The notes: generated from the sequence alone by a model not told the origin. A stretch of DNA of 64,000 nucleotides from Methylocystis sp. KS32 (GCA_002862095.1 PHSQ01000002.1:744001-808000), one strand, 5' to 3'. Positions 9,497-20,322 are shown, numbered from the stretch's first letter. Program-made: numbers and translations.

Positions 9497-10010
9497 GGCT
9501 CCCGCTTGATCCCGCAGCTCTGCTCGCGCTCTCGACAAGCTCCGCGCCCGCGAAAGGGTCTTTCATTCCGAGCGCTTTCGCCGTGCGTCGTTCCAAGGCC
9601 TCCATGACCTCGGCCTCGTCCGAGGTCTCGTGATCATAGCCGATAAGATGCAAAAATCCATGAATGATCATATGCGCGGCATGATCGGCCACGCTCTTGT
9701 CCTGTTCGCTCGCCTCGCGCGCGACTGTTTCGTAGGCGATCACGATGTCCCCAAGGAGCGGCTTCTCCGCCAAAACCCCAGGCGTCGGAAAAGAAAGAAC
9801 ATTGGTTGGCCTGTCCTGTCCGCGCCATTGCGCGTTCAGCGCCCGGATTTCTTCGTCGTCGCAGAAACTGACGCAAAGCTCGCACTCGTCCGCCAGCCTT
9901 GCTCGACTTTGCGCTTCAGTCTCGCGCACGACTCGGCTCGCAATTTCCGCAAGATCGGGCACAGCCTCCCAAGCGGGCGCATTCACGATAATGTCGACAT
10001 CGACGCTCAT
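9480..10010 (-). CDS. ybeY: Endoribonuclease YbeY (16S rRNA maturation)
   Basis: Metal-dependent endoribonuclease for 16S rRNA 3'-end maturation and late ribosome quality control. 176 residues. The zinc site H-x3-H-x5-H is seen as H117, H121 and H127 in HGFLHLIGYDH, and the family stretch RPTNVLSFP is at 67-75. Its ATG overlaps the phoH stop as ATGA (10007-10010), so translation is coupled. Order phoH-ybeY-corC is the standard one in Proteobacteria. Confidence 0.95.
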   Translation of the reverse strand: MSVDVDIIVNAPAWEAVPDLAEIASRVVRETEAQSRARLADECELCVSFCDDEEIRALNAQWRGQDRPTNVLSFPTPGVLAEKPLLGDIVIAYETVAREASEQDKSVADHAAHMIIHGFLHLIGYDHETSDEAEVMEALERRTAKALGMKDPFAGAELVESASRAAGSSGSHDHEN

Positions 10011-11047
10011 TTCAAATCGCCGCGCGCGTTTTTCTCGCGCGTGGCCTTCTCATAGGCGCCGACGATCTGCCTTACGAGGTCATGACGGACGACGTCGCTT
10101 TCCTCGAATTTCACATGCCCGATATTGTCGAGGCCGGAGAGGAGGCCAATGGCTTCGGCGAGGCCCGATTTCTGGCCGGGCGGCAGATCGGTCTGGGACG
10201 GATCGCCCGTGACGATCATGCGCGACCCTTCGCCAAGACGGGTCAGAAACATCTTCATTTGCATCGAGGTGGCGTTCTGGGCCTCATCGAGCAAGACGCA
10301 TGATTTGGTGAGCGTGCGGCCGCGCATGAAAGCGAGCGGCGCCACCTCGATCATGCCGGTCTGCATACCGCGCTCGACCATACGAGCGTCCATGAAATCG
10401 TGCAAACCGTCGTAGATTGGACGCAGATAGGGGTCCACCTTTTCGCGCATGTCGCCCGGCAGGAAACCGAGCCGCTCGCCGGCCTCGACTGCGGGACGCG
10501 AAAGAATGAGGCGTTCCACCACGCCCTGCTCCAGCAAGGACACGGCATGACCGACCGCGAGCCATGTTTTGCCAGTGCCCGCGGGCCCTTCCGCGAACAC
10601 CAGTTCGTAACGCTTCAGCGCGCGCAGATAAAGATCCTGGGCGTAGTTTCGGGCGCGAACAGGACCGCGCTTGCGGGTGCCGATCTGATCGAACGCCTTG
10701 CGTCCCGCCTCGGCCTCGGGAAAGAGGCTTCTTTGCCGTGCGCTCTCCTCGACCGCGCCGTCCACATCGCCGAGCCCAACCTCCTGGCCAATTTGCACGC
10801 GGCCATAAAGTATCTCCAGAGCGCGACGCGCATGTTCGCACGCCTCAGGGTTGCCTTTCAGCGTCACATGATTCCCGCTCGCCACGCAGCCGACGCGCAA
10901 ACGTCGCTCAAGCTTGACGAGATTCTGGTCAAATTGCCCGAAGACCTGCGAGGCGTGGCGGTTGTCGTCGAAAGCGAGCGTTATTTCCGCATCCTGCTCC
11001 GAGTCGCCGGAGCGTCGTTCCCGACTAAGTCTCGCCTCTTCGGTCAT
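10007..11047 (-). CDS. phoH: PhoH-family ATPase (PhoL)
   Basis: Cytosolic P-loop protein of the PhoH family, 346 residues. Walker A GPAGTGKT near 154-161 and Walker B VLLDEAQ near 251-257; the region before it (residues 20-85) is a KH-like RNA-binding part typical of the YbeZ/PhoL type. Role is presumed to be in RNA metabolism together with YbeY. ATG 11047 has GAGGGGTGAGG in front and lies 2 bp after the miaB stop; a GTG at 11053 is in frame and would overlap that stop. Downstream ybeY is coupled by an ATGA overlap. Confidence 0.93.
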   Translation of the reverse strand: MTEEARLSRERRSGDSEQDAEITLAFDDNRHASQVFGQFDQNLVKLERRLRVGCVASGNHVTLKGNPEACEHARRALEILYGRVQIGQEVGLGDVDGAVEESARQRSLFPEAEAGRKAFDQIGTRKRGPVRARNYAQDLYLRALKRYELVFAEGPAGTGKTWLAVGHAVSLLEQGVVERLILSRPAVEAGERLGFLPGDMREKVDPYLRPIYDGLHDFMDARMVERGMQTGMIEVAPLAFMRGRTLTKSCVLLDEAQNATSMQMKMFLTRLGEGSRMIVTGDPSQTDLPPGQKSGLAEAIGLLSGLDNIGHVKFEESDVVRHDLVRQIVGAYEKATREKNARGDLK

Positions 11048-11049
11048 CC

Positions 11050-12480
11050 TCACCCCTCGCCCTCCGCGATCTCACCCGCAAGCGAGTTGGAGCCCGCCTC
11101 AACGATCCTCACCGGCGCCACGCGACCGATCATTTCCGGTGGGCCGTTGACATGAACCGCCTGCATGTAAGGAGTCTTGCCCGCGATTTGACCGTTATGC
11201 CGCCCGGCTTTTTCAAATAGCACATCGACGGTTCGCCCCACCGTCGCCGCGTTGAAAGCCTGTCGTTGAGACTCAACCAGCGCCTGCAATGCAGCGAGGC
11301 GCTCGCGCATCACGCCATCGTCGATCTGGTCTTCGCGCTCGGCCCCCGGCGTGCCGGGGCGCGCGGAATATTTGAATGAAAAGGTGGAGGCGAATCCAAC
11401 CTCCCGGATGAGCGCGAGCGTTTCCTCGAAATCCGCGTCGGTCTCGCCGGGAAAGCCCACGATGAAATCCGAAGACAGCGCAATGTCCGGCCGCGCGGCG
11501 CGCAAACGCCGAACGATATCGAGATAATCCTCGGCCTTGTGACGCCGATTCATCGCCTTGAGGACGCGGTTGGAGCCCGATTGCACCGGCAAATGCATGA
11601 AAGGCATGAGCTTGGGCAACGAGCCGTGAGCGTCGATGAGCCCCTGCGTCGTATCGACAGGGTGACTCGTCATGTAGCGCAGCCGATCCAGACCCTCGAC
11701 TTCCGACAGAACCTCGAACAGCCGTTCGAGCGGCCAGACCTTCCCGCCTTTATCCTCTCCGCGATAGGCGTTGACGTTCTGGCCAATCAAAGCAATCTCT
11801 CTCACGCCCGCGTCGACGAGACGCCTCGCCTCGGCGAGAACCTCTTCGACGCCGCGGGAAGTTTCGGCTCCCCGCGTATAGGGAACGACGCAGAAGGAGC
11901 AGAACTTGTCGCAGCCTTCTTGCACGGTGACGAAAGCCGATACGCCGCGCGCCCGTATCCGCGCCCGCGAGGGCTGCGGCAATTCCCTGAACTTTTCCTC
12001 GACCTCGAACTCTGTGTCGCTCAGGCGCTCGCCCCGCCCGACGCGCGAGAGCAGTTCCGGCAGATGATGGTAGCTTTGGGGACCAACCACCAGATCGACG
12101 GCTTTCTGGCGGCGCAAAACCTCGCCGCCCTCGGCCTGAGCCACGCATCCCGCCACGACGATTTTCAGGTCGCGTCCCTCATCGCCGCGTGCGCGCTTCA
12201 ACACGGCGAGCTTGCCCAATTCGGAATAGATTTTGTCGGCCGCCTTCTCGCGAATGTGGCACGTGTTCAAAATGACGAGATCGGCGTCTTCCTCCCGAGC
12301 GGTCTCGTCATAGCCTTGCCCGGCAAGCAGGTCGGTCATGCGCGTCGCGTCATAGACGTTCATCTGACAGCCATATGACTTGACCAGCGCCTTTCCGACG
12401 CGCCGGGAGGGGGGCCGACCCTCCTCCGCAGGTTTCTCCGCGGCGCCGCCAGGGATCAGGCTGGATGCAATATCGGTAAT
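11050..12480 (-). CDS. miaB: tRNA-2-methylthio-N6-dimethylallyladenosine synthase MiaB
   Basis: Radical-SAM methylthiotransferase that adds the ms2 group to i6A37 of tRNAs. Three cysteines of the N-terminal UPF0004 domain bind one Fe-S cluster: C38 in YGCQMN, C74 in NTCHIR and C112 in VAGCVAQ. The radical-SAM triad is C190, C194, C197 in CDKFCSFC, and a TRAM domain closes the protein. The first ATG in frame is at 12363, but that start would drop C38 and the conserved SYGCQ. The frame is open further back, and an ATT at 12480-12478 sits 8 bases after a perfect AAGGAG (12489-12494). I therefore place the start there (476 residues). A base error that turned ATG into ATT is the other reading. Confidence 0.93.
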   Translation of the reverse strand: MTDIASSLIPGGAAEKPAEEGRPPSRRVGKALVKSYGCQMNVYDATRMTDLLAGQGYDETAREEDADLVILNTCHIREKAADKIYSELGKLAVLKRARGDEGRDLKIVVAGCVAQAEGGEVLRRQKAVDLVVGPQSYHHLPELLSRVGRGERLSDTEFEVEEKFRELPQPSRARIRARGVSAFVTVQEGCDKFCSFCVVPYTRGAETSRGVEEVLAEARRLVDAGVREIALIGQNVNAYRGEDKGGKVWPLERLFEVLSEVEGLDRLRYMTSHPVDTTQGLIDAHGSLPKLMPFMHLPVQSGSNRVLKAMNRRHKAEDYLDIVRRLRAARPDIALSSDFIVGFPGETDADFEETLALIREVGFASTFSFKYSARPGTPGAEREDQIDDGVMRERLAALQALVESQRQAFNAATVGRTVDVLFEKAGRHNGQIAGKTPYMQAVHVNGPPEMIGRVAPVRIVEAGSNSLAGEIAEGEG

Positions 12481-12516
12481 CTCGCTAGCTCCTTGTGGCC
12501 TTCGAACTTTGGCTAA

Positions 12517-13314
12517 TCATAATAGCCCCCCGCCTCCAGCGGAAGACCGCGCCAACAGTCCTTCGACTCTATTTTGCGCGGCGGCCGCGAGTTCCTTGCG
12601 ATCGTGGAACGCGGCGGGGTCGAGCCCGTCGCCGAAGAAAACATGGCAACGCGCGCCGCCTCGCTTCATCAGGCTCCATAAATGCGGGACAAAACTCATA
12701 TCGCCATACCAGCCCACGTCTAAAGCTTCCGCATTTTCACCATTTTCGAGCCCGCGCGGCGAATAAGCGAAAGCTGCGGGAACGACCGTGGCCCGCAGAG
12801 CGGAAGGCCCCCGCGCGAGATCGCTCAGCATGGCGAAATGAGAGGCGTTGAACTTCAGCACGCCGGCTCCGCTGCTGGAGGTTCCCTCCGCGAAAACAAC
12901 GATGTCCCGCCCCGCGCGCAATTGTTCGGCAAGCGCGAAATTAACGCTTGGGATTTTCTGTCGATGGGTCCGTTCGACGAAAATCGTTCCTTGCAATCTC
13001 GCGAGAAAACCAAGAACCGGCCAAGTCGCCACCTCGGATTTCGCCAGGAACAGAAGCGGCGTAAGACTGGCGATCGCCAGAATGTCGGTCCAGGAGACGT
13101 GATTCGCGACCACAAACCGAGGAGGCGCGCCGCTTAGCGCGCCTCGCGGGATAACATCGATCCCAATGATTCTACACATGGTTCGGCAGAAGAACTTCTG
13201 GATCTCGTATTGCAGCGGCCAGTCGCGGCGCCGCGCCAGCGCCTGGAGAGGCGCGACAAGAATGACGAAGAAGGCCATCGCCGAGACGAATGCAAAGGCG
13301 CGAAAATAGGGCAT
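12517..13314 (-). CDS. Lysophospholipid acyltransferase family protein
   Basis: 265-residue inner-membrane acyltransferase of the PlsC family. One N-terminal membrane segment (AFAFVSAMAFFVILVAPL), then the catalytic HX4D as NHVSWTDI near 92-99 and the substrate motif as FAEGTSS rather than FPEGTR. In Hyphomicrobiales a PlsC paralogue at this place before miaB is common and some members acylate lyso-ornithine lipid (OlsA); which substrate is used here cannot be read from sequence. It lies 36 bp before the proposed miaB start on the same strand, and 50 bp after rimI. Confidence 0.85.
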   Translation of the reverse strand: MPYFRAFAFVSAMAFFVILVAPLQALARRRDWPLQYEIQKFFCRTMCRIIGIDVIPRGALSGAPPRFVVANHVSWTDILAIASLTPLLFLAKSEVATWPVLGFLARLQGTIFVERTHRQKIPSVNFALAEQLRAGRDIVVFAEGTSSSGAGVLKFNASHFAMLSDLARGPSALRATVVPAAFAYSPRGLENGENAEALDVGWYGDMSFVPHLWSLMKRGGARCHVFFGDGLDPAAFHDRKELAAAAQNRVEGLLARSSAGGGGLL

Positions 13315-13364
13315 GGCGCCGATTGGCCCTGCTCCCGCGACACTATTATGACGCCAGCCCCGAT

Positions 13365-13856
13365 CTAAAGCTCCAACCGCATTGTTAGCGCGGCCCCGCG
13401 CTGACCGTCCGCGCGCTGATAATAATTGTCACGCTTGCCTATGACTTTAAACCCGGCGCGTTGATAAAGCGCGAGCGCGGCGGCGTTGTCGTCCGCCACT
13501 TCCAGAAATATCAGCCGGGCGCCGCCACGTTCAAGATTGAGGAGATGTCGGTCGAGCAACGCGCCCCCGAGCCCCAGGCCCCGACGCGCCGGATCAACGG
13601 CGAAGGTCAGCACTTCCGCGTCGGGGGGAGTGAGACGCGACATAATGAAACCGCCAAGCGGCCCCTTGGGCGCGAGGTCGTTTACGGCGCCGTCGGCGAT
13701 AATCGCTCCATCCGCGAGGTAGCTCTCGAAATCGGAGCTGGACCATGGAAATGCGAAGGACGCGCCGTGCAGACGCTCGCACTCCTCCGCCCGTTCGGAG
13801 CCTATCGCCCGCACGGAATAAGTTGGCTTGGCGAAAAACCCTTTGATCAAGGACAT
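13365..13856 (-). CDS. rimI: Ribosomal-protein-alanine N-acetyltransferase RimI-like (GNAT)
   Basis: 163-residue GNAT acetyltransferase. The acetyl-CoA site is RRGLGLGGALLDRHL (the R/Q-x-x-G-x-G/A motif), followed by FLEVADDNAAALALYQRAGF, the typical C-terminal GNAT block. The N-terminal part includes the family's FPWSSSDFESYL. It starts at ATG 13856 (MSLIKGFFAKP), 7 bp after tsaB; the frame is open far upstream but that part is only the complement of tsaB. tsaB-rimI adjacency is conserved across bacteria. RimI acetylates the N-terminus of ribosomal protein S18 in E. coli; the substrate here is inferred. Confidence 0.88.
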   Translation of the reverse strand: MSLIKGFFAKPTYSVRAIGSERAEECERLHGASFAFPWSSSDFESYLADGAIIADGAVNDLAPKGPLGGFIMSRLTPPDAEVLTFAVDPARRGLGLGGALLDRHLLNLERGGARLIFLEVADDNAAALALYQRAGFKVIGKRDNYYQRADGQRGAALTMRLEL

Positions 13857-13863
13857 GAGCCGC

Positions 13864-14556
13864 TCACGCGAGAACGGGGGCGGCCACGCCCTGGCGATCA
13901 AGCGGCTTAGCGTCCGGAGCCTTGAGATAGAGGGGCCGCGCAGGGGCGTCAGCCGGGCTCGCGACGAATCCGAGACGCGCCACAAAGGCGATGTCCGGCG
14001 CGGCGTCCGAATTGACGACATGCGCCGTGACGCCGGTTCCTCGCGCCTCAGCCTCCAAAATCGGCGCCCCGGAACCCACAAGCTGAAGCGGACCATCCCC
14101 GAGGGCGCGCAGGGCCTCATGGGCTCCGACCCGGCGCGGCGGGAGAATCGTCCGGCCGTCCGGACCGTAAGCGGTGACGTAAACCTGACCGTGACGCGCG
14201 TCGACCGCAGCGGCCACAACGCCATCGAAAGGCTCCAGAATAATCGGAGCCGCCAGAGCCGCCAGAGTGGAAACGCCCACGACATCAATCTTGCGGGCGA
14301 GCGCGATAGCCTGCGCGCAGGCGAGGCCGATCCGAATGCCCGTAAAGGAGCCGGGACCCACCGTCACCGCTATCCGTTCGATAGAGGCGAAGCCGCCCTC
14401 GACCGAGTCGACGACCCGTTGCACCAAAGGAAGGAGCGCCTCCGCGTGACCGCGCTCCATAGCGATCGTCTCGCGGGCCAATGGTTCGGCGCCGCTGGAG
14501 TCCAGCACGCAGGCCGATACCGCGGGCAAGGCTGTGTCGAGAGCGAGGATTCTCAT
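13864..14556 (-). CDS. tsaB: tRNA threonylcarbamoyladenosine biosynthesis protein TsaB
   Basis: Non-catalytic partner of TsaD in t6A37 formation on ANN-decoding tRNAs. 230 residues with the ASKHA-fold opening MRILALDTA and the conserved TVGPGSFTGIRIGLA near residues 65-79, then AAVDARHGQVYV. Start ATG 14556 is fixed by the family opening. It is 56 bp after the nifU-like gene and 7 bp before rimI, all on the minus strand. Confidence 0.93.
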   Translation of the reverse strand: MRILALDTALPAVSACVLDSSGAEPLARETIAMERGHAEALLPLVQRVVDSVEGGFASIERIAVTVGPGSFTGIRIGLACAQAIALARKIDVVGVSTLAALAAPIILEPFDGVVAAAVDARHGQVYVTAYGPDGRTILPPRRVGAHEALRALGDGPLQLVGSGAPILEAEARGTGVTAHVVNSDAAPDIAFVARLGFVASPADAPARPLYLKAPDAKPLDRQGVAAPVLA

Positions 14557-14612
14557 ACGCCGATTATGACGGTTTTCCCGCCAGGAGCAAACAAGCTGGC
14601 CGACTGTCGCCG

Positions 14613-15170
14613 TCAGATTTGCTCCACGCTCCGAATTTGCGGCAGAAAATGGCGCAAAAGATTCTCGATGCCGTTCTTCAAGGTCGCGGTGGAAGACGGA
14701 CAGCCGGAACAGGCGCCCTTCATTTTGAGGTAGACGACGCCGTCTCTGAAGCCGCGGAAGACGATGTCCCCGCCGTCGCCAGCGACCGCCGGACGCACGC
14801 GGCTCTCGATCAATTCCTTGATCGTGGCGACGGTTTCCGCGTCGGCGGGGTCGAAAAACTCTCCTTCGGCGCTCGGCTGGCGGGCCTCGCCCGTAAGCAG
14901 CGGAGCCCTCGAGGAAAAATGCTCCATGATCACGCCAAGCACCGCCGGCTTGATGTGGGGCCACTCCACCCCGTTCTTCGTGACCGAGACGAAATCAGGG
15001 CCAAACATAACCGAAGCTACGCCAGAAATCGACAGTAGCGCCTGCGCCAGCGGCGCGTCCGTCGCATTTTCCAGCGAATGAAATTCGAGCGCACCCTCTC
15101 CCAGGACGGTTTGCCCAGGAAGAAATTTCAGCGTTGCCGGATTCGGCGTCGCTTCGGTTTGGATGAACAT
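14613..15170 (-). CDS. NifU/NFU1-like iron-sulfur scaffold
   Basis: Fe-S cluster carrier of the NFU1 type. 185 residues: an N-terminal Nfu_N domain (MFIQTEATPNPATLKFLPG... up to about 90), a linker and a C-terminal NifU domain with C154-S-G-C157 for cluster binding. ATG 15170 has a GGAG site and matches the family start. First gene of the long minus-strand run; the 131 bp in front of it, shared with the divergent gene at 15302, must hold the promoter. A link to MiaB, which needs two Fe-S clusters, is a plausible reason for the neighbourhood (inference). Confidence 0.92.
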   Translation of the reverse strand: MFIQTEATPNPATLKFLPGQTVLGEGALEFHSLENATDAPLAQALLSISGVASVMFGPDFVSVTKNGVEWPHIKPAVLGVIMEHFSSRAPLLTGEARQPSAEGEFFDPADAETVATIKELIESRVRPAVAGDGGDIVFRGFRDGVVYLKMKGACSGCPSSTATLKNGIENLLRHFLPQIRSVEQI

Positions 15171-15301
15171 TTCAGTCTTTCTCCGCCAAGGCCGGTTCAA
15201 GGCCGGCTCGCTGAATTATAACTATCATAAAGTTGTCCGCCGAGGCCACGAAAGTTCAAAACGCATTGATCGAGGATTGAAAAAAGCGCAGATTTCGCTG
15301 C

Positions 15302-15700
15302 GTGAACGACGACAACGACGAAATTCTGGCCGCCAACCGCGCCTATTACGATGCTTTTTGCTCCCGAGGCAATGAAGCAATGGCGTCGATCTGGGCCGCG
15401 GAGGACGTCACCTGCGTTCATCCAGGCTGGCCGCCTTTGATCGGCCGCCGCGCCGTGCTGGCCTCATACGCCGACATCTTCAGCAATCCTCTCCAGGAAC
15501 CGGTCCGACATCGCGACGAGATCGTGGTGGCCAATGGCGACCACGCCCGAGTCATTTGCGTCGAAAGCGTCGGCGGCGCGTCGCTTGTGGCGACAAACTG
15601 GTTCAAACGAATCGAGGGCCGCTGGTCGCTCGTTCATCACCAGGCCAGCCCTCTCGCGACGACGACCCCGGAATCGCCATCTCGCAAGACGATGCATTAG
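15302..15700 (+). CDS. SnoaL/NTF2-like (DUF4440-type) protein
   Basis: 132-residue cytosolic protein with the NTF2-like cone fold: NRAYYDAFCSRGNEAMASIWAAEDVTCVHPGWPPLIGRRAVLASY is the standard opening of the family, ending in the strand pair NWFKRIEGRWSLVHHQASP. The fold is used both by enzymes and by small-molecule binders, so no reaction can be given. It starts at GTG 15302 without a strong ribosome-binding site. Divergent from the nifU-like gene and followed 69 bp later by a small secreted protein. Confidence 0.75.
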   Translation: MNDDNDEILAANRAYYDAFCSRGNEAMASIWAAEDVTCVHPGWPPLIGRRAVLASYADIFSNPLQEPVRHRDEIVVANGDHARVICVESVGGASLVATNWFKRIEGRWSLVHHQASPLATTTPESPSRKTMH

Positions 15701-15769
15701 CCTGCGTCCGGCGCCGAATTCATGAACCCGACAGAGAGTGTTACAATGCTCCAACCTAAGGGAGGAGCC

Positions 15770-16138
15770 ATGAAAAAGGCGATAATTTTTATAGCCGCGA
15801 CGATGTTCACCGGATTGGCCGCGCAGGCGCATGCAGAGGATATTTTTCTTTCGTGCGTGCTTTCCTCGCAAGAGCTTCCCGAGCAGAATCTGGTCATTCA
15901 GGTGAAGAACGGCCGCATCCTTTACGGCGCCAACGCCTCCAGCCTCGTCAGCGCCGACACCATCGACAAAGGGTCTCTCGTGCTCACGAAAAGCCGCATC
16001 GCTTTCAAGCAGAGCTGGAGAGATACGAAAGTGCAGTGGGACTGGAACATCGACCGAGACACCGGCGATATAAGCATTCGCTATATTAATCTCCAAAACA
16101 ACAAGCAGTTTCTGCAGAAAAAAGGCAGCTGCTCATAA
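15770..16138 (+). CDS. Small secreted protein of unknown function
   Basis: 122 residues with a clear signal peptide (MKKAIIFIAATMFTGLAAQAHA, cleavage near residue 22). The mature part has two cysteines, one near the start (FLSCVLSSQ) and one two residues from the end, which could form a disulfide, and alternating strand-like stretches (KSRIAFKQSWRDTKVQWDWNIDRDTGDISIRYI). ATG 15770 has an ideal GGGAGGA site. I do not recognise the family. It is followed by a dispersed repeat and then the convergent end of guaB. Confidence 0.7.
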   Translation: MKKAIIFIAATMFTGLAAQAHAEDIFLSCVLSSQELPEQNLVIQVKNGRILYGANASSLVSADTIDKGSLVLTKSRIAFKQSWRDTKVQWDWNIDRDTGDISIRYINLQNNKQFLQKKGSCS

Positions 16139-16193
16139 AGCGGATTCACAAAAAAATCCTAGGGCTTGCGAGACAGGACAAACCTTCGGCGAT

Positions 16194-16306
16194 TAGAGCA
16201 AAATCCGAAAAACTTGATAGACTTTTTCGATTAGATTTTGCTCCATCTTTTTGAATCTGGGCCGATTTCTTATCGACCGGACGAACCCGTCTGGTCGATA
16301 AGCGCC
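16194..16306 (+). repeat. Dispersed intergenic repeat, copy 2
   Basis: Same element as at 2151, same orientation, between the convergent small secreted gene and guaB. The first hairpin is slightly damaged (AAACTTGATAGACTTTTTCG), while the second inverted repeat (GACCGGACG...CGTCTGGTC) is intact and extended by TTATCGAC/GTCGATAA, giving a long stem that could act as a terminator for both convergent genes. Confidence 0.85.
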
Positions 16307-16349
16307 CTAGCGACGCGCGGCCCGCCCCACGGCGAGCCGCGCGGAAAGC

Positions 16350-17852
<1,503 letters not shown>

Positions 17853-18020
17853 TCAAGGCGGACCGTCGCCCAAGCGGGAAGCGACGGCATGCGCGGCGAA
17901 CACGGCGACGGAGTCGATTGGACTTCCTGACGCTTTGGATTGGCGGGTGCTCATAGCACCATCACGGGCCGGGGAAAACAAAAATTGCGGACGCGCCAGC
18001 AAGGTTCCCAAGCGCGGGCT

Positions 18021-19799
18021 TCACTCTCCAAATTGGAGCCGGGCGAGTTTAGAGTAGAGCCCACCCTGCTCGATGAGCTCCACGTGGGTCCCTTGCTCCA
18101 CGATGCGGCCGGCGTCGAGGACAATGATTCGATCCGCCTCCAGCACAGTGGCGAGACGATGAGCGATGACGAGACTCGTGCGGCCCGCCATGACATCCTC
18201 GAGCGCCGCCTGGACCAGGGCCTCGTTTTGCGCGTCCAGGGCGGAGGTCGCTTCGTCCAGCAGCAGCACAGGCGCGTCGGCCAATATCGCCCGCGCGATT
18301 GCGAGCCTCTGGCGTTGACCGCCGGAGAGAGTCACGCCTCGCTCGCCCAATTCGGCCTCATATCCGTTCGGCAGGGCCATGATGAACTCATGAGCCTGCG
18401 CGCGCCTCGCCGCCGCTTCGATCTCGCGTCTCGGCGTATTTTCCCGACCATAAGCGATGTTCCGCGCGACCGTGGCTCCAAACACCACGGGGTCTTGCGG
18501 AGCCAAAGCGATGGCCCGCCGCAAGACGGCGGGGTCAAGGTCGCGCACATCCACGCCGTCGATTGAAATCGACCCCGAGTCCACGTCGTAAAAACGTAGC
18601 AAAAGCTGAAACAGCGTCGATTTCCCCGCCCCCGAGGGACCAACGAGGGCGACTCTTTCTCCCGGCTCGATCACGAGGTCGAGCCCGTCAATGGCCGCCG
18701 GTCCGCCGCTTCCCGCATAGCTGAACCGCACATCGTGGAAGACTAGACGCCCGTGGATCGGTTCTTTTAAAATCTTAGGTTTAGCGGGAGTGGAGATTTT
18801 GGGGCGCACGGCGAGTATCTCGCCGATCCGCCCGGCCGCGCCAGCCGCCGCCGACGCCTCGGTCCAGACCTGGGATAATTCTCCGAGCGAACTCGCCGCC
18901 AATACGGCATAAAGGACGAATTGCGAGAGCAGGCCCGATGTCATGCTGTTGGCGAGCACGTCCCGAGCCCCCAGCCAGAGAACGGCGACGACGCTCGAGA
19001 AGACCAGAAAAATGGCCCCGGCGGTCAAAAAAGCCCGCAACCGCGTCGCTTCCCTCGCGGCGTCGTAGACGCCCTCCGCGGCGGCCTTGAATCGCGCCAC
19101 GACGGACGCCTGAGCGCCACATGCCTGCATGGTCCTGATCGCCGCGAGATTCTCTCCCGCAAAGGCCGACGCCTGCGCCAGCGCGTCCTGCGCGCGCCGC
19201 GAACGCCCGCGGACGGCGCGCCCCGAGAGAATCAGGGGCGCGACGATCAGCGGAATGGCTCCGAGCGCGACGCCCGAAAGCTTCGGACTCGAAACGATCA
19301 TCATCGCGATCGCGCCGACGAACATGAACAAATTTCGCAAAGCCACCGAGGCTGAGGAACCGAAGGTCGATTTGAGCTGCGTAGTGTCGGCCGTGAGACG
19401 CGATATCAATTCCCCCGTCTTCGCGGAATCATAGAAGCTTGCGTCGAGGTTGGTGAGGTGGCGGAACAAATCCGCGCGCAGGTCCGAGACCACCCGCTCT
19501 CCCAGCGTGGTGACAAGGTAATACCGCGCCCCCGAGGCGAGCGCGAGCACGGCCACGACGGCGATCAGCACGCCGAACCCGGCGTTCACGCCTCCGGCGC
19601 TGTCCTTGGAGAAACCGTGGTCGATCATTCCCCGCACCGCCACCGGCAAGGTGAGGGTCGCTCCGGCGGCCAGCGACAAAGCGATCAGCGCCAGGATGAT
19701 CGTCCTGAAATGGCGCAGGACATAGGGGAGTAGCGGACGCAAGGGAGCCAGAGTGGCTCCGAAACGTCTACGCGATTCGGGAGCGGCGGGTTCAGTCAT
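18021..19799 (-). CDS. MsbA-type ABC exporter, fused membrane and ATPase domains
   Basis: Half-transporter of about 592 residues: a type-IV six-helix membrane domain (residues 25-320) followed by an ATPase domain with Walker A GPSGAGKST, Q-loop APQDPVVFG, signature LSGGQRQR, Walker B VLLLDEATSALD and the switch His in AHRLATV. Homodimeric exporters of this kind move lipids, peptides or drugs. The opening matches ABC transporter ATP-binding/permease proteins of Hyphomicrobiales, but the substrate is unknown. ATG 19799 is given; an in-frame ATG lies at 19820. Stands alone between guaB and an intergenic region rich in hairpins. Confidence 0.9.
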   Translation of the reverse strand: MTEPAAPESRRRFGATLAPLRPLLPYVLRHFRTIILALIALSLAAGATLTLPVAVRGMIDHGFSKDSAGGVNAGFGVLIAVVAVLALASGARYYLVTTLGERVVSDLRADLFRHLTNLDASFYDSAKTGELISRLTADTTQLKSTFGSSASVALRNLFMFVGAIAMMIVSSPKLSGVALGAIPLIVAPLILSGRAVRGRSRRAQDALAQASAFAGENLAAIRTMQACGAQASVVARFKAAAEGVYDAAREATRLRAFLTAGAIFLVFSSVVAVLWLGARDVLANSMTSGLLSQFVLYAVLAASSLGELSQVWTEASAAAGAAGRIGEILAVRPKISTPAKPKILKEPIHGRLVFHDVRFSYAGSGGPAAIDGLDLVIEPGERVALVGPSGAGKSTLFQLLLRFYDVDSGSISIDGVDVRDLDPAVLRRAIALAPQDPVVFGATVARNIAYGRENTPRREIEAAARRAQAHEFIMALPNGYEAELGERGVTLSGGQRQRLAIARAILADAPVLLLDEATSALDAQNEALVQAALEDVMAGRTSLVIAHRLATVLEADRIIVLDAGRIVEQGTHVELIEQGGLYSKLARLQFGE

Positions 19800-19971
19800 A
19801 AAGGTCGCTATATCGCCCAAACCGCAGCGTTACGAGAGCCGCCTCGAACGATCGAGGACTATTTTTATCCTCATCTCACTACTAGACGTCAAAAAAACAA
19901 AAAAAAATTTTGGGCATGAATGCTTCAGCATGTCGCGGATCGTCGCTTTGCCTCTGAAATTACTAGTGTTT

Positions 19972-19999
19972 CGTCTCATGCAACGACTTGCGTGAGACG
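19972..19999 (+). other. Strong 12-bp stem-loop in the leader of a small gene
   Basis: CGTCTCATGCAA pairs with TTGCGTGAGACG around the tetraloop CGAC, with a single G-T position. A second, smaller hairpin AGCCCT-TTGG-AGGGCT follows at 20068-20083. Both lie between the ABC exporter (minus) and the 55-residue membrane protein starting at 20155 (plus), so they may sit in its untranslated leader. There is no T-run after the first stem, so a simple terminator is unlikely. Confidence 0.6.
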
Positions 20000-20154
20000 A
20001 ACGCTCTTAGGGGTGCGACATCTAGACACACCATGTCGTTGTGCTAACCTCCCGCTTGTCGCAAGACAGCCCTTTGGAGGGCTAGAGTTAAACGCGCCAC
20101 ACCGGAACGATAAGGCGCAACGCTCTGGAAACAAAAACGAAGATGGAGAGAAAA

Positions 20155-20322
20155 ATGGCTTCCAAAGAATTCGAAATCACCACGAACACCTACATCTTCG
20201 CCGGCGTCGGCGCTCTTGTCCTTGGTGGAATCGGCGCGTTTGCTCTCGGCGGCACGGCCAATACCATTTCGGCTGGCGTTGTCGGCGCGCTCGCCGGCGG
20301 CTGCCTTGGCCTCTTTTTCTAA
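20155..20322 (+). CDS. 55-residue glycine-rich membrane protein
   Basis: Short gene with a GGAG site six bases before ATG 20155 (an in-frame ATG at 20143 is the alternative). The protein has a polar head (MASKEFEITTNTY) and then two small-residue hydrophobic stretches, IFAGVGALVLGGIGAFALGG and a second from ISAGVVGALAGG to the C-terminal LFF. Glycine zippers of this kind suggest two tightly packed membrane helices. No known family is recognised. It is flanked by hairpins on both sides, which supports an independent transcript. Confidence 0.6.
   Translation: MASKEFEITTNTYIFAGVGALVLGGIGAFALGGTANTISAGVVGALAGGCLGLFF

Noticed and set aside
17946-17960. GGTGCT-CAT-AGCACC hairpin between guaB and the ABC exporter
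   Set aside because: Six-bp stem with no T-run; too weak to call a terminator or riboswitch.
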